This document shows, in pieces, positions 1 through 8,722 of a stretch of 64,000 bases of DNA; position 1 is the first letter of the stretch, and each line of letters begins with the position of its first letter. Below the pieces are notes generated by a model, which was given only the letters and a program-made list of their open reading frames with translations, ran no database searches and was not told the origin of the DNA. The DNA comes from Tateyamaria sp. syn59 (GTDB taxonomy: Bacteria > Pseudomonadota > Alphaproteobacteria > Rhodobacterales > Rhodobacteraceae): the NCBI RefSeq assembly GCF_007995245.1, contig NZ_VCBA01000002.1:434001-498000 (forward strand). The letters are read 5' to 3'. The position numbers were made by a program, and so were the translations under genes.

Positions 1-630
1 GAACTGGCACTACTGTGGATGATGGACACACTGCCAAGCAGCGAACGTGCCGCTTTTGTCCTGCGCGAAGCCTTCGATGCCTCCTATGCCGACATCGCCG
101 AAACCCTCGGCAAATCCGAAGCCGCCTGCCGCCAACTCGTCAGCCGCGCCCACCGCCGCGTGGCACAATCCGCCCCGGACCTCAGCCAACCGGTCGGCAA
201 ACGCGCCGCTCAGATCAGCGGCTTTCTGGCCGCCATCGCCACCGGCGACGTCGATGCGGCCAAGGCGTACCTGTCAGACGACGCAATCTCAATCTCCGAC
301 GGCGGGGCCAAGGCGCGCGCTGCACGCCGCCCGCTCATCGGCCCGGACGACATCGTGCTGGTCTCGCACGCGGTCACACTGAAACACGCAAGCGGCCTGA
401 CGCCCGTCCCGGTCACCGCCAATGGCCATCCCGCCCTGTTGATGGCGGAAAACGGCGTGGCGCATACGCTTTTCACCGCAGCCCTCAACGCGCAAGGTCA
501 AATCTGCTGGATGTACACCTTGCGCAACCCGGACAAGCTTTGGCCCGCGCTCGCACACCGGGTCGGCGGGCGGGCGCCTTTGCGTCAGCAAACAGAGCCG
601 CCCGGCGGCCAAACCCTTCAAAACAGTTAA
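1..630 (+). CDS. ECF41-type RNA polymerase sigma factor (C-terminal part, cut by window start)
   Basis: The reading frame is open from the first base, so the N-terminal part (sigma region 2) lies outside the window. The visible N-terminus is a sigma-70 region 4 helix-turn-helix (SSERAAFVLREAFDASYADI, then a recognition helix with CRQLVSRAHRRV). A SnoaL/NTF2-like domain of about 130 residues follows. The DGGAK motif and the late NPDKL motif match the two signatures of ECF41 sigma factors, whose C-terminal domain tunes their own activity. ECF41 genes usually sit beside a carboxymuconolactone-decarboxylase or oxidoreductase target; that partner would be upstream, outside the window. The gene faces uvrD tail to tail. 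Confidence 0.85.
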   Translation, partial: ELALLWMMDTLPSSERAAFVLREAFDASYADIAETLGKSEAACRQLVSRAHRRVAQSAPDLSQPVGKRAAQISGFLAAIATGDVDAAKAYLSDDAISISDGGAKARAARRPLIGPDDIVLVSHAVTLKHASGLTPVPVTANGHPALLMAENGVAHTLFTAALNAQGQICWMYTLRNPDKLWPALAHRVGGRAPLRQQTEPPGGQTLQNS

Positions 631-705
631 GCTCGAAACGCAAACGTTAACCGGAGGCCATCCGTAACCGATCCGTTAACGTCAAAGCGCCGTGCACAGC
701 CCTGC

Positions 706-816
706 AAAACACGCAGTTTCAGCCCCAAAATATGCAGTTTCGCCAAATCACCCGAAAAACATCCCGTCTCACGGGGTCGCAAAATACGCAGTTTCCAGAT
801 GAAAATGTGCAGTTTC
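706..816. repeat. Four copies of a 15-base repeat AAAAYRYGCAGTTTC in two pairs
   Basis: Near-identical copies lie at 706-720, 727-741, 781-795 and 802-816. Within each pair the copies are 21 bases apart, and the two pairs are 75 bases apart, so a block of about 36 bases (706-741) is imperfectly repeated at 781-816. The block lies between the convergent 3' ends of the sigma factor gene and uvrD, so it is not an obvious promoter. On the minus strand it translates to a repeated KLHI/KLRI peptide, but I do not regard that as a gene. Confidence 0.8.
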
Positions 817-864
817 GCCAGAACCGGCCACCGCACGCCCCGTTAACCAACCGGTCCGCAGGCC

Positions 865-3294
865 TCAAAACGGAATGTCATCCGTCCCCGACACAAAGCG
901 CGAGACAACCTTCTTCAGCCCCGCCTTTTCAAAGTCGACCTCCAGCTTGTCGCCCTCGATCCCGACAATCGCACCATAGCCGAACTTCTGATGAAACACC
1001 CGCTCGCCCACGGTAAAGGCCGACACAGCATTGAGATCAATCACCGTATTCCGGCTCTCCTGCGGCTGGCTCAACGGCCGCTCGCCAGCCCGCGCCTGCA
1101 GCCGTTTCCAGCCTGGCGAATTGTAGACATTCGCCTCCGCCGCCGCCTGATGCAGCCGCGATTCTGCCCCCATATTTGGTGCAGCCGCCCCAAAACCACC
1201 CCCATATAGGCCCGGTGGCGTCAGAACATCCACATGATCCTCAGGCAGCTCATCGACAAAGCGCGACGGCATCGACGACTGCCATTGCCCGAAGACCCGC
1301 CGGTTCGAGGCAAAGGAAATCGTGCACACCTCCTCCGCCCGTGTGATGCCGACATAGGCCAGCCGCCGCTCCTCTTCGAGCCCCTTGACCCCGCTCTCAT
1401 CCATCGACCGCTGCGACGGAAACAGCCCGTCCTCCCACCCCGGCAAAAAGACTTGCGGAAACTCCAACCCCTTCGCCGCATGCAGCGTCATGATCGAAAC
1501 CTTCGCCTCATCATCCTCTGATGCGTTGTCCATCACCAGCGAAACGTGCTCAAGAAATCCTTGCAAATTCTCAAAGGATTCAAGGGCTTTCACCAGCTCC
1601 TTCAAGTTCTCCAACCGCCCCGGCGCTTCCGGAGTTTTGTCGTTCTGCCAATGCGCCGTGTAGCCGGACTCATCCAGAATGATCTCCGCCAACTCAATAT
1701 GACCCACCGGCGGCGGCCCATACTCAACCCGCAGCGGCCCTTCGCCATCATCCAGAACGCTGTCGTCCTCAGCCACCTCGATCCGCGGCCCGCGCAGCTT
1801 CGAATGCCACCGCGCAATCCCATCAACAAGGGCGCGTAGCTCATTGCCGCCCTTGCCTTTTATCAATCCCTGCTCAACCGCCAGCCGCGCCCCTTCGACC
1901 AGCGGCAACCCATTCGCCCGCGCAGTGATCTGAATGGTCTGCTGTGCCTTGTCACCCAGCCCCCGCTTCGGCGTGTTCACAATCCGCTCAAACGCCAGAT
2001 CATCATCGGGCGATACGACTACCCGGAAGTAAGCCATCGCATCGCGGATCTCCATCCGCTCATAGAAGCGCGGCCCACCTATCACGCGATAGGGCAACCC
2101 AATGGTCAGAAACCGATCCTCAAACGCGCGCATCTGATGCGACGCGCGTACCAAAATTGCCATATCTTCCAGAGACATAGAGCGCACACCTCGTGTGCCC
2201 TTCTGGGACGCCTCGATCTCTTCCCCGATCCAGCGCGCCTCTTCCTCGCCGTCCCAATGGCCGATCAGGCGCACCTTCTCGCCATCGTTCTTGTCGGTCC
2301 AAAGCGTCTTGCCCAGCCGGTTCTCATTCCCGTCAATGACACCGGATGCGGTCGCGAGAATGTGGGGCGTCGACCGATAATTCTGCTCCAGCCGCACCAC
2401 ATGCGCGCCCGGAAAATCCTTTTCAAACCGCAGGATGTTGCCCACTTCGGCCCCGCGCCACCCATAGATCGATTGATCGTCATCGCCCACACAGCAGATG
2501 TTCTTGTGCCCCTGCGCAAGCAGCCTAAGCCACAGATATTGCGCGACATTCGTGTCCTGATACTCGTCCACGAGGATGAAGGCGAACCAGCGCTGATATT
2601 GCGCCAACACATCCTGATGCGTCTGAAAGACGGTGACCATGTGCAAAAGCAGATCGCCGAAGTCGCAGGCATTCAGCTCCTTCAACCGCGCCTGATACTG
2701 GGCATAGAGATCAACACCCTTGTGATTGTACGCCCCCGCATCCGCAGCGGGCACCTTGTCCGGGGTCAGCGCCCGGTTCTTCCACCCGTCGATGATCGAC
2801 GCCAACTGCCGCGCTGGCCACCGCTTGTCGTCGATATTGGCGGCGGAAATCAACTGCTTGAGCAACCGGATCTGGTCGTCCGTATCCAGAATGGTGAAGT
2901 TGCTCTTCAACCCAACCAACTCCGCATGACGGCGCAACAGCTTCACGCAGATCGCATGAAACGTGCCCAGCCAAGGCATCCCCTCGATCTGCTGACCCAG
3001 CATCTGGCCCACGCGGTTCTTCATCTCGCGCGCAGCCTTGTTGGTGAAAGTCACGGCCAGGATCTCGTTGGGTCGCGCGCGTCCAGTGTTCAGCAAATGC
3101 ACGATCCGCGCCGTAAGGGCACGCGTCTTGCCCGTGCCTGCCCCTGCCAGCATAAGCACCGGGCCGTCCAGCTTCTCAACCGCCTCACGTTGTGCGGGGT
3201 TCAAGCCGTCCAGATAGGGCTGCGGGCGCGCCTGCATGGCGCGCGCCGACAACGAAGCCCCTTCGAATGCGTCAAATTCGTCATAACTGCTCAT
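865..3294 (-). CDS. uvrD: ATP-dependent DNA helicase UvrD/PcrA
   Basis: This 809-residue superfamily 1A 3'-5' helicase acts in nucleotide excision repair, mismatch repair and removal of replication blocks. Walker A is GAGTGKT near residue 51. Motif II is VDEYQDTN, followed by DDDQSIYGWRGA (motif III) and QNYRST (motif IV). The C-terminal motifs TLHAAKGLEF and VGITRAE are intact. The last 45 residues (GERVFHQKFGYGAIVGIEGD onward) form the Tudor-like tail typical of PcrA/UvrD. Length is normal for alphaproteobacteria. A GAAC-N7-GAAC LexA box lies 39-53 bases upstream of the start, so SOS control is likely. The gene is monocistronic and convergent with the sigma factor gene. Confidence 0.97.
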   Translation of the reverse strand: MSSYDEFDAFEGASLSARAMQARPQPYLDGLNPAQREAVEKLDGPVLMLAGAGTGKTRALTARIVHLLNTGRARPNEILAVTFTNKAAREMKNRVGQMLGQQIEGMPWLGTFHAICVKLLRRHAELVGLKSNFTILDTDDQIRLLKQLISAANIDDKRWPARQLASIIDGWKNRALTPDKVPAADAGAYNHKGVDLYAQYQARLKELNACDFGDLLLHMVTVFQTHQDVLAQYQRWFAFILVDEYQDTNVAQYLWLRLLAQGHKNICCVGDDDQSIYGWRGAEVGNILRFEKDFPGAHVVRLEQNYRSTPHILATASGVIDGNENRLGKTLWTDKNDGEKVRLIGHWDGEEEARWIGEEIEASQKGTRGVRSMSLEDMAILVRASHQMRAFEDRFLTIGLPYRVIGGPRFYERMEIRDAMAYFRVVVSPDDDLAFERIVNTPKRGLGDKAQQTIQITARANGLPLVEGARLAVEQGLIKGKGGNELRALVDGIARWHSKLRGPRIEVAEDDSVLDDGEGPLRVEYGPPPVGHIELAEIILDESGYTAHWQNDKTPEAPGRLENLKELVKALESFENLQGFLEHVSLVMDNASEDDEAKVSIMTLHAAKGLEFPQVFLPGWEDGLFPSQRSMDESGVKGLEEERRLAYVGITRAEEVCTISFASNRRVFGQWQSSMPSRFVDELPEDHVDVLTPPGLYGGGFGAAAPNMGAESRLHQAAAEANVYNSPGWKRLQARAGERPLSQPQESRNTVIDLNAVSAFTVGERVFHQKFGYGAIVGIEGDKLEVDFEKAGLKKVVSRFVSGTDDIPF

Positions 3295-3332
3295 GGGCCA
3301 AACATAGCGCGGCCCATGGCAAAGCGAAAGCT

Positions 3333-3347
3333 GTTCTTGATCTGTTC
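3333..3347 (-). promoter_or_regulatory. LexA (SOS) box of uvrD
   Basis: On the minus strand the sequence reads GAACAGATCAAGAAC, an exact match to GAAC-N7-GAAC, the LexA operator known from Rhodobacter. It ends 38 bases upstream of the uvrD start codon, the usual place for LexA repression. Confidence 0.8.
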
Positions 3348-3369
3348 CGATGCCGTTTTGGCGGCGCGG

Positions 3370-3852
3370 TCAGACGGCCTCGGCAAAAATATTGTCGACG
3401 TCACGGGTGCGGGCCGCGTAGGCCGCGCGCGCCGCCTCAAGATTAGGTTTGTTCACCCGCACCGCCCGCGCCGGCATCACAGAGCGTGTCGCCTGCGCCC
3501 GCAGCGACGCAAGACCCAGCTTAATCGCCACCTCATTCGACACCTCTTGCCCTACGATGCAGTGCAGGGACGGGAAGTGCGGAGACAGGGCATCTTGATC
3601 CTCGCCGACATCCGGCGTGCGCAGGATCGACACAAGATGGCTGTTGCGGTCCTCTGCCATGCCCAACGTGTCGCCCAGCGCATCCCCGATGGTCGACTTC
3701 TCGATCACAAGCAGATCAACACCAAGGCGCTGAATACACGTTTCGGCCACCAGCAGGCTGCCGGTGCCGGTGACCTGGATGCCCGCGTTCATGAGGGCAA
3801 TTTGGCTTTCGTCCAAACGGTCCGCTTGCCGGTCGATGATCAGTGCTTGCAT
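3370..3852 (-). CDS. Receiver-like (pseudo-receiver) protein of unknown role
   Basis: The start at 3852 was chosen because GGAAGG sits just upstream, although the frame stays open for much longer. The product has 160 residues. The first 120 resemble a response-regulator receiver: an ALIID first strand, an acidic turn, and a third strand LGVDLLVIEKS. The expected phospho-acceptor Asp is replaced by Glu (residue 51). The C-terminal 40 residues are basic and Ala/Arg-rich, with no recognisable output domain. No histidine kinase is nearby. It is transcribed towards uvrD, which starts 75 bases further on. The function is unknown; a stand-alone protein-interaction or constitutively 'on' receiver is only an inference. 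Confidence 0.7.
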   Translation of the reverse strand: MQALIIDRQADRLDESQIALMNAGIQVTGTGSLLVAETCIQRLGVDLLVIEKSTIGDALGDTLGMAEDRNSHLVSILRTPDVGEDQDALSPHFPSLHCIVGQEVSNEVAIKLGLASLRAQATRSVMPARAVRVNKPNLEAARAAYAARTRDVDNIFAEAV

Positions 3853-3990
3853 GGTAACTTCCTTCCCAGGGGTGTGTGATGAGCGACGAATCCACTTTTG
3901 CGAAAATGTCCTTAAAAAATGATTTAACTCAGCCACTGATCTGCTTGGTTTGCTGGACATCCCCGCATGGCGCTCGTCATAAACGCGCGC

Positions 3991-5130
3991 ATGGACCTGA
4001 ACACCCGATTTCCCGCCCTCAGCGATCTGCGCACACGCGCACGCACTCGCATCCCGAAATTCGTCTGGGAGTATCTCGACAGCGGCACGGGCGACGAGGC
4101 GACGCGCAGGCGCAACCGCGCAGCACTCGACCGGGTGGGCCTCATGCCCTCGATCCTGCATGGCGAGTTTGACCCGGACCTCTCCACCTCTTTTCTGGGC
4201 CGCGACCGCCCACTTCCTTTTGGCATCGCACCAGTGGGCATGTCCGGCTTGATGTGGCCGGATGCGGAACGTCACCTGGCGCGTGGCGCCGCGCGGCTTG
4301 GGGTCCCCTACACGCTTTCCACCGTCGCCGCAGCATCGCCCGAAGACCTCGCGCCCGTGCTTGGTGACGATGCCTGGTTTCAGATGTACCCACCCCGCGA
4401 TGAAGGCATACGGCGCGATATGCTGCATCGCGCGCGCTCTGCCGGGTTCAAAACCCTGGTGCTGACGGTCGATGTGCCGGTGGCCTCGCGGCGCGAACGG
4501 CAAACGCGGTCGGGCCTGACAAACCCGCCCCGCCTGACGCCACGCCTACTGGCGCAGGTCGCCATCCGCCCGGCCTGGGCGGTGGCGATGGCGCGCAAGG
4601 GCATGCCACACATGCGGATGCTGGACGCCTACACCACCACTGCAACGGAAAACCTGCCCGTTACGGCGCATGTGGGCTATCTGCTGCGCACCTCGCCGGA
4701 CTGGGACTATGTCTCGTGGCTGCGCGACGCCTGGGATGGGCCGTTCGTGGTCAAGGGCGTGATGCGCGGCACGGATGCGGGGCAGCTGGAAGAGTTGGGC
4801 GTGGATGCGATCTGGGTGTCGAACCACGCGGGGCGACAGTTTGATGCGGCGCCCGGCACGATCGAGGTGCTGCCTGCGATCCGCCGCGCCACCAAGCTGC
4901 CGATCATTTTCGACAGCGGGGTCGAGGGGGGCCTCGATATCCTGCGCGCCATGGCCTCGGGCGCGGATTTCGTGATGCTTGGCCGGGCCTGGCACTATGC
5001 ACTTGCGGCCCTTGGACCAGATGGGATCGACCACCTCGCCCACATCCTGCGCGAGGATCTGAAGGCCAATATGGGCCAGCTGGGTGCGCGCACCTTGCGT
5101 GACCTGCCCAAGCCCTTCCAACACGTCTGA
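3991..5130 (+). CDS. FMN-dependent alpha-hydroxy-acid dehydrogenase (LldD family)
   Basis: The enzyme oxidises an L-2-hydroxy acid such as L-lactate to the keto acid using FMN. About 380 residues form a TIM barrel. GIAPVGMSGLMWPDAE binds FMN. The catalytic Lys (FVVKG) is followed 24 residues later by the His of SNHAGRQFD, with Arg three residues on, the same spacing as in flavocytochrome b2. The motif reads NHAGR where most members have NHGGR. FDSGVEGGLDI and MLGRAW bind the phosphate. An ATG at 3967 is in frame; neither start has a good ribosome binding site, and 3991 fits the family N-terminus (MDLNTRFPALSDL) better. The exact substrate cannot be read from the sequence. Confidence 0.88.
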   Translation: MDLNTRFPALSDLRTRARTRIPKFVWEYLDSGTGDEATRRRNRAALDRVGLMPSILHGEFDPDLSTSFLGRDRPLPFGIAPVGMSGLMWPDAERHLARGAARLGVPYTLSTVAAASPEDLAPVLGDDAWFQMYPPRDEGIRRDMLHRARSAGFKTLVLTVDVPVASRRERQTRSGLTNPPRLTPRLLAQVAIRPAWAVAMARKGMPHMRMLDAYTTTATENLPVTAHVGYLLRTSPDWDYVSWLRDAWDGPFVVKGVMRGTDAGQLEELGVDAIWVSNHAGRQFDAAPGTIEVLPAIRRATKLPIIFDSGVEGGLDILRAMASGADFVMLGRAWHYALAALGPDGIDHLAHILREDLKANMGQLGARTLRDLPKPFQHV

Positions 5131-5132
5131 CG

Positions 5133-5179
5133 GGCGGATGACGCATCCGCCTGACGGAGTAACGCGCATCCCGATGCGC
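5133..5179. repeat. Two consecutive palindromic hairpins between lldD-like gene and pyc
   Basis: GGCGGATG-acg-CATCCGCC (5133-5151) and GCGCATC-cc-GATGCGC (5164-5179) are perfect inverted repeats placed just after the dehydrogenase stop codon. Neither is followed by a T-run, so they may be 3'-end processing structures or weak terminators rather than classical terminators. Confidence 0.6.
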
Positions 5180-5275
5180 CCCTCTCCGCCATACCCATAA
5201 CCACGTATTGTTTGCGTCACGTAAACGTCATAGAGAATGCCGCAACTGCAAAATACGGCCCCGGGGGGGAACGAC

Positions 5276-8200
5276 ATGCCCGATTTCAAGAAGATTCTCA
5301 TCGCAAACAGAGGTGAGATCGCAATCCGCATCATGCGTGCGGCCAACGAAATGGGGAAGAAAACGGTCGCCGTCTTTGCAGAGGAGGACAAGCTGGGCCT
5401 GCACCGGTTCAAGGCCGACGAGGCATACCGTATCGGTGAGGGTCTGGGTCCCGTCGCCGCCTACCTGAGCATTGATGAGATGATCCGCGTCGCCCGCGAA
5501 AGCGGTGCGGATGCGATCCACCCGGGCTATGGCCTGCTGTCCGAGAACCCGGAATTCGTAGACGCCTGCGAAAAGAACGGTATCACCTTCATCGGCCCGA
5601 AATCCGAAACCATGCGCGCCCTTGGTGACAAGGCCAGCGCCCGCAAGGTGGCGATCGCTGCAGGCGTGCCCGTCATCCCCGCCACCGAAGTGCTGGGCGA
5701 CGACATGAATGCGATCCGCAAGGAAGCCAAGGAGATCGGGTATCCCCTGATGCTCAAAGCCTCTTGGGGCGGCGGTGGTCGCGGCATGCGTCCGATCTTT
5801 GGCGAGGCTGAGGTCGAGGAGAAGGTGCTCGAAGGCCGCCGCGAGGCCGAAGCCGCGTTCGGCAACGGCGAGGGGTATCTGGAAAAGATGATCACCCGCG
5901 CCCGCCACGTGGAGGTACAAATCCTCGGCGACAAGCACGGCGGGATGTACCACCTGTTCGAACGCGACTGTTCAGTCCAGCGCCGCAACCAGAAGGTCGT
6001 GGAGCGCGCCCCTGCGCCTTACCTGAGCGATGAGCAACGCGAAGAGATCTGCGACCTGGGCTACAAGATCTGCAAGCACGTGAACTACGAATGTGCCGGC
6101 ACGGTCGAGTTCCTGATGGATATGGAGACCGGCAAGTTCTACTTCATTGAGGTGAACCCCCGTGTGCAGGTCGAACACACCGTGACCGAGGAAGTCACCG
6201 GCATCGACATCGTCCGTGCCCAGATTCTGATTGCAGAAGGCAAGCCGATTGACGAAGCCACCGGCATGGCTTCGCAGAAAGACATCAAACTGATGGGCCA
6301 CGCGCTGCAAACCCGCGTGACGACCGAGGACCCGCAGAACAACTTTATCCCGGATTATGGCCGCATCACCGCCTACCGCTCAGCCACCGGGCTTGGCATC
6401 CGCCTCGATGGCGGCACGGCCTATGCAGGCGGTGTGATCACCCGCTACTACGACAGCCTGCTGACCAAGGTGACGTCCAAAGGTCCCACGCCCGAGATCG
6501 CCATCGCACGCATGGACCGCGCCCTGCGTGAATTCCGCATCCGGGGCGTGTCGACCAACATCGCCTTTGTCGAAAACCTGCTGAAGCACCCGACCTTCCT
6601 GTCGAACGAATACACCACCAAGTTCATCGACGAGACGCCAGAACTCTTCCAATTCCCCCGCCGCCGCGACCGTGGCACAAAGGTGCTGACCTATATCGCC
6701 GACATCACCGTGAACGGGCATCCGGAGGTCAAAGACCGCCCCAAACCCCGCGCCGACATCAAAGACCCCAAGCCGCCCTCGCTGCAGGCCGACCCCTCCC
6801 ACCAGATGGGCACCCGCAACCTTTTGGAACAAAAAGGCCCGCAAGCCGTCGCCGACTGGATGAAAGCGCAGCAACAACTGCTAATCACCGACACCACCAT
6901 GCGCGACGGGCACCAGTCGCTGCTCGCCACCCGCATGCGCAGCTATGACATGATCAAGGTTGCGCCAGCTTACGCTGCCAACCTGCCGCAGCTTTTCAGC
7001 ATGGAATGCTGGGGCGGTGCGACCTTCGACGTGGCCTACCGCTTCCTGCAGGAATGCCCCTGGCAGCGCCTGCGCGACCTGCGCGAACGCATGCCCAACC
7101 TGATGACGCAGATGCTGCTGCGCGGGGCCAACGGGGTTGGCTACACCAACTACCCCGACAACGTGGTGCAGGAATTCGTGCGCGTTGCCGCCACCACGGG
7201 CATTGACGTGTTCCGCGTCTTCGACAGCCTCAACTGGGTCGAAAACATGCGCGTCGCCATGGATGCGGTGCAAGAGCAGAACAAGATCTGCGAAGGCACG
7301 ATCTGTTATACCGGCGACATCATGGACCCGGACCGGGCCAAGTATGACGTGAAATACTACGTGGATATGGGCAACCAACTGAAAGACGCGGGCGCCCATG
7401 TGCTCGGCCTCAAGGACATGGCGGGCCTGCTGAAACCTGCAGCCGCCACGCAATTGATCCGTGCGCTCAAGCAAGAGGTCGGCCTGCCCATCCACTTCCA
7501 CACTCACGATACCGCCGGGTCGGCAGTTGCGACGATCCTTGCCGCGTCGGAGGCGGGCGTGGATGCCGTCGATTGCGCCATGGACGCGCTGTCAGGCAAC
7601 ACCTCCCAGGCCACCCTCGGCACCGTGGTTCAAGCACTGCAGCACACCGACCGTGACACAGGCCTCGATATCGACGCGGTCCGCGACATTTCCGACTACT
7701 GGGATGCGGTTCGCGCACATTACGCGGCTTTCGAGTCGGGCATGCAGGCCCCCTCGTCCGAGGTCTACCTACACGAAATGCCCGGTGGCCAATTCACAAA
7801 TCTCAAAGCGCAAGCGCGCTCGCTCGGGCTTGAGGAACGCTGGCCAGAAGTCGCCCGCACCTATGCGGACGTGAATCAGATGTTCGGCGACATCGTCAAA
7901 GTGACGCCGTCCTCGAAAGTCGTGGGCGACATGGCCTTGATGATGGTCTCGCAAGGGCTCACTCGCGACGAGGTCGAGGACCCCAGCAAAGAGGTCGCCT
8001 TCCCCGACTCGGTCGTGGACATGATGCGCGGCAATCTCGGCCAACCTCCCGGTGGCTTCCCGCATGGCATCCAGCAAAAGGTCCTCAAAGGCGAGGAGCC
8101 TAACACCAAGCGCCCCGGTGCCGATGTGCCGCCTGTCGATCTGGAAGCAACCCGCTCTGATCTGTCCGGCCAGCTTGAAGGCAAGTCCGTCGATGATGAG

Positions 8201-8722
8201 GACCTGTCGGGCTACCTGATGTATCCCAAGGTGTTCCTCGACTACATGGGCCGACACCGCACGTACGGCCCCGTCCGGGCGCTGCCGACGCATACCTTCT
8301 TTTACGGCATGAAACCGGGCCAGGAAATCACGGCCGAAATCGACCCTGGTAAGACGCTCGAAATCCGCCTGCAAGCCGTGGGAGAGACCAACGAAGACGG
8401 CGAAGTGCGCGTTTTCTTTGAACTCAACGGCCAGCCCCGGACCATCCGTGTGCCGAACCGGCTCGTGAAGTCACAGACCGTCTCGCGGCCCAAGGCCGAA
8501 GATGGCAACGCGGGCCACGTGGGCGCCCCCATGCCGGGCGTCGTTGCCAGCGTAGGGGTTACGGCTGGCCAGGAGGTCTGCGAAGGCGATCTCTTGCTCA
8601 CCATCGAAGCCATGAAGATGGAAACCGGCATCCACGCCGAACGCGACGCGGTAGTCAAGGCGGTGCACGTTGTACCGGGCGGACAGATCGACGCCAAGGA
8701 CCTGCTGGTCGAGTTGGAGTGA
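5276..8722 (+). CDS. pyc: Pyruvate carboxylase
   Basis: This biotin enzyme carboxylates pyruvate to oxaloacetate with bicarbonate and ATP, refilling the TCA cycle. The 1148 residues have the single-chain order: biotin carboxylase and ATP-grasp (KKILIANRGEIAIRI at the N-terminus; KASWGGGGRGMR; FIEVNPRVQVEHTVTEE), then the carboxyltransferase barrel (DTTMRDGHQSLLATRMR; HFHTHDTAG), the PYC linker, and a biotinyl domain. The biotin lysine is in EAMKMET (about Lys1114, 34 residues from the end). The start at 5276 was preferred over 5237 because it begins directly with the family N-terminus. The next gene overlaps its stop codon by four bases. Confidence 0.98.
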   Translation: MPDFKKILIANRGEIAIRIMRAANEMGKKTVAVFAEEDKLGLHRFKADEAYRIGEGLGPVAAYLSIDEMIRVARESGADAIHPGYGLLSENPEFVDACEKNGITFIGPKSETMRALGDKASARKVAIAAGVPVIPATEVLGDDMNAIRKEAKEIGYPLMLKASWGGGGRGMRPIFGEAEVEEKVLEGRREAEAAFGNGEGYLEKMITRARHVEVQILGDKHGGMYHLFERDCSVQRRNQKVVERAPAPYLSDEQREEICDLGYKICKHVNYECAGTVEFLMDMETGKFYFIEVNPRVQVEHTVTEEVTGIDIVRAQILIAEGKPIDEATGMASQKDIKLMGHALQTRVTTEDPQNNFIPDYGRITAYRSATGLGIRLDGGTAYAGGVITRYYDSLLTKVTSKGPTPEIAIARMDRALREFRIRGVSTNIAFVENLLKHPTFLSNEYTTKFIDETPELFQFPRRRDRGTKVLTYIADITVNGHPEVKDRPKPRADIKDPKPPSLQADPSHQMGTRNLLEQKGPQAVADWMKAQQQLLITDTTMRDGHQSLLATRMRSYDMIKVAPAYAANLPQLFSMECWGGATFDVAYRFLQECPWQRLRDLRERMPNLMTQMLLRGANGVGYTNYPDNVVQEFVRVAATTGIDVFRVFDSLNWVENMRVAMDAVQEQNKICEGTICYTGDIMDPDRAKYDVKYYVDMGNQLKDAGAHVLGLKDMAGLLKPAAATQLIRALKQEVGLPIHFHTHDTAGSAVATILAASEAGVDAVDCAMDALSGNTSQATLGTVVQALQHTDRDTGLDIDAVRDISDYWDAVRAHYAAFESGMQAPSSEVYLHEMPGGQFTNLKAQARSLGLEERWPEVARTYADVNQMFGDIVKVTPSSKVVGDMALMMVSQGLTRDEVEDPSKEVAFPDSVVDMMRGNLGQPPGGFPHGIQQKVLKGEEPNTKRPGADVPPVDLEATRSDLSGQLEGKSVDDEDLSGYLMYPKVFLDYMGRHRTYGPVRALPTHTFFYGMKPGQEITAEIDPGKTLEIRLQAVGETNEDGEVRVFFELNGQPRTIRVPNRLVKSQTVSRPKAEDGNAGHVGAPMPGVVASVGVTAGQEVCEGDLLLTIEAMKMETGIHAERDAVVKAVHVVPGGQIDAKDLLVELE

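Noticed and set aside
627-836. 69-residue minus-strand frame across the 15-base repeats
   Set aside because: Its internal KLHI/KLRI repetition is just the DNA repeat translated; there is no ribosome binding site or family match.
2137-3879. 580-residue plus-strand frame opposite uvrD
   Set aside because: It is a long GC-rich shadow of uvrD, with His/Arg/Gln-rich nonsense composition and no motif.
3853-4503. N-terminal extension of the receiver-like gene
   Set aside because: It runs antisense through the alpha-hydroxy-acid dehydrogenase; a good ribosome binding site supports the start at 3852.
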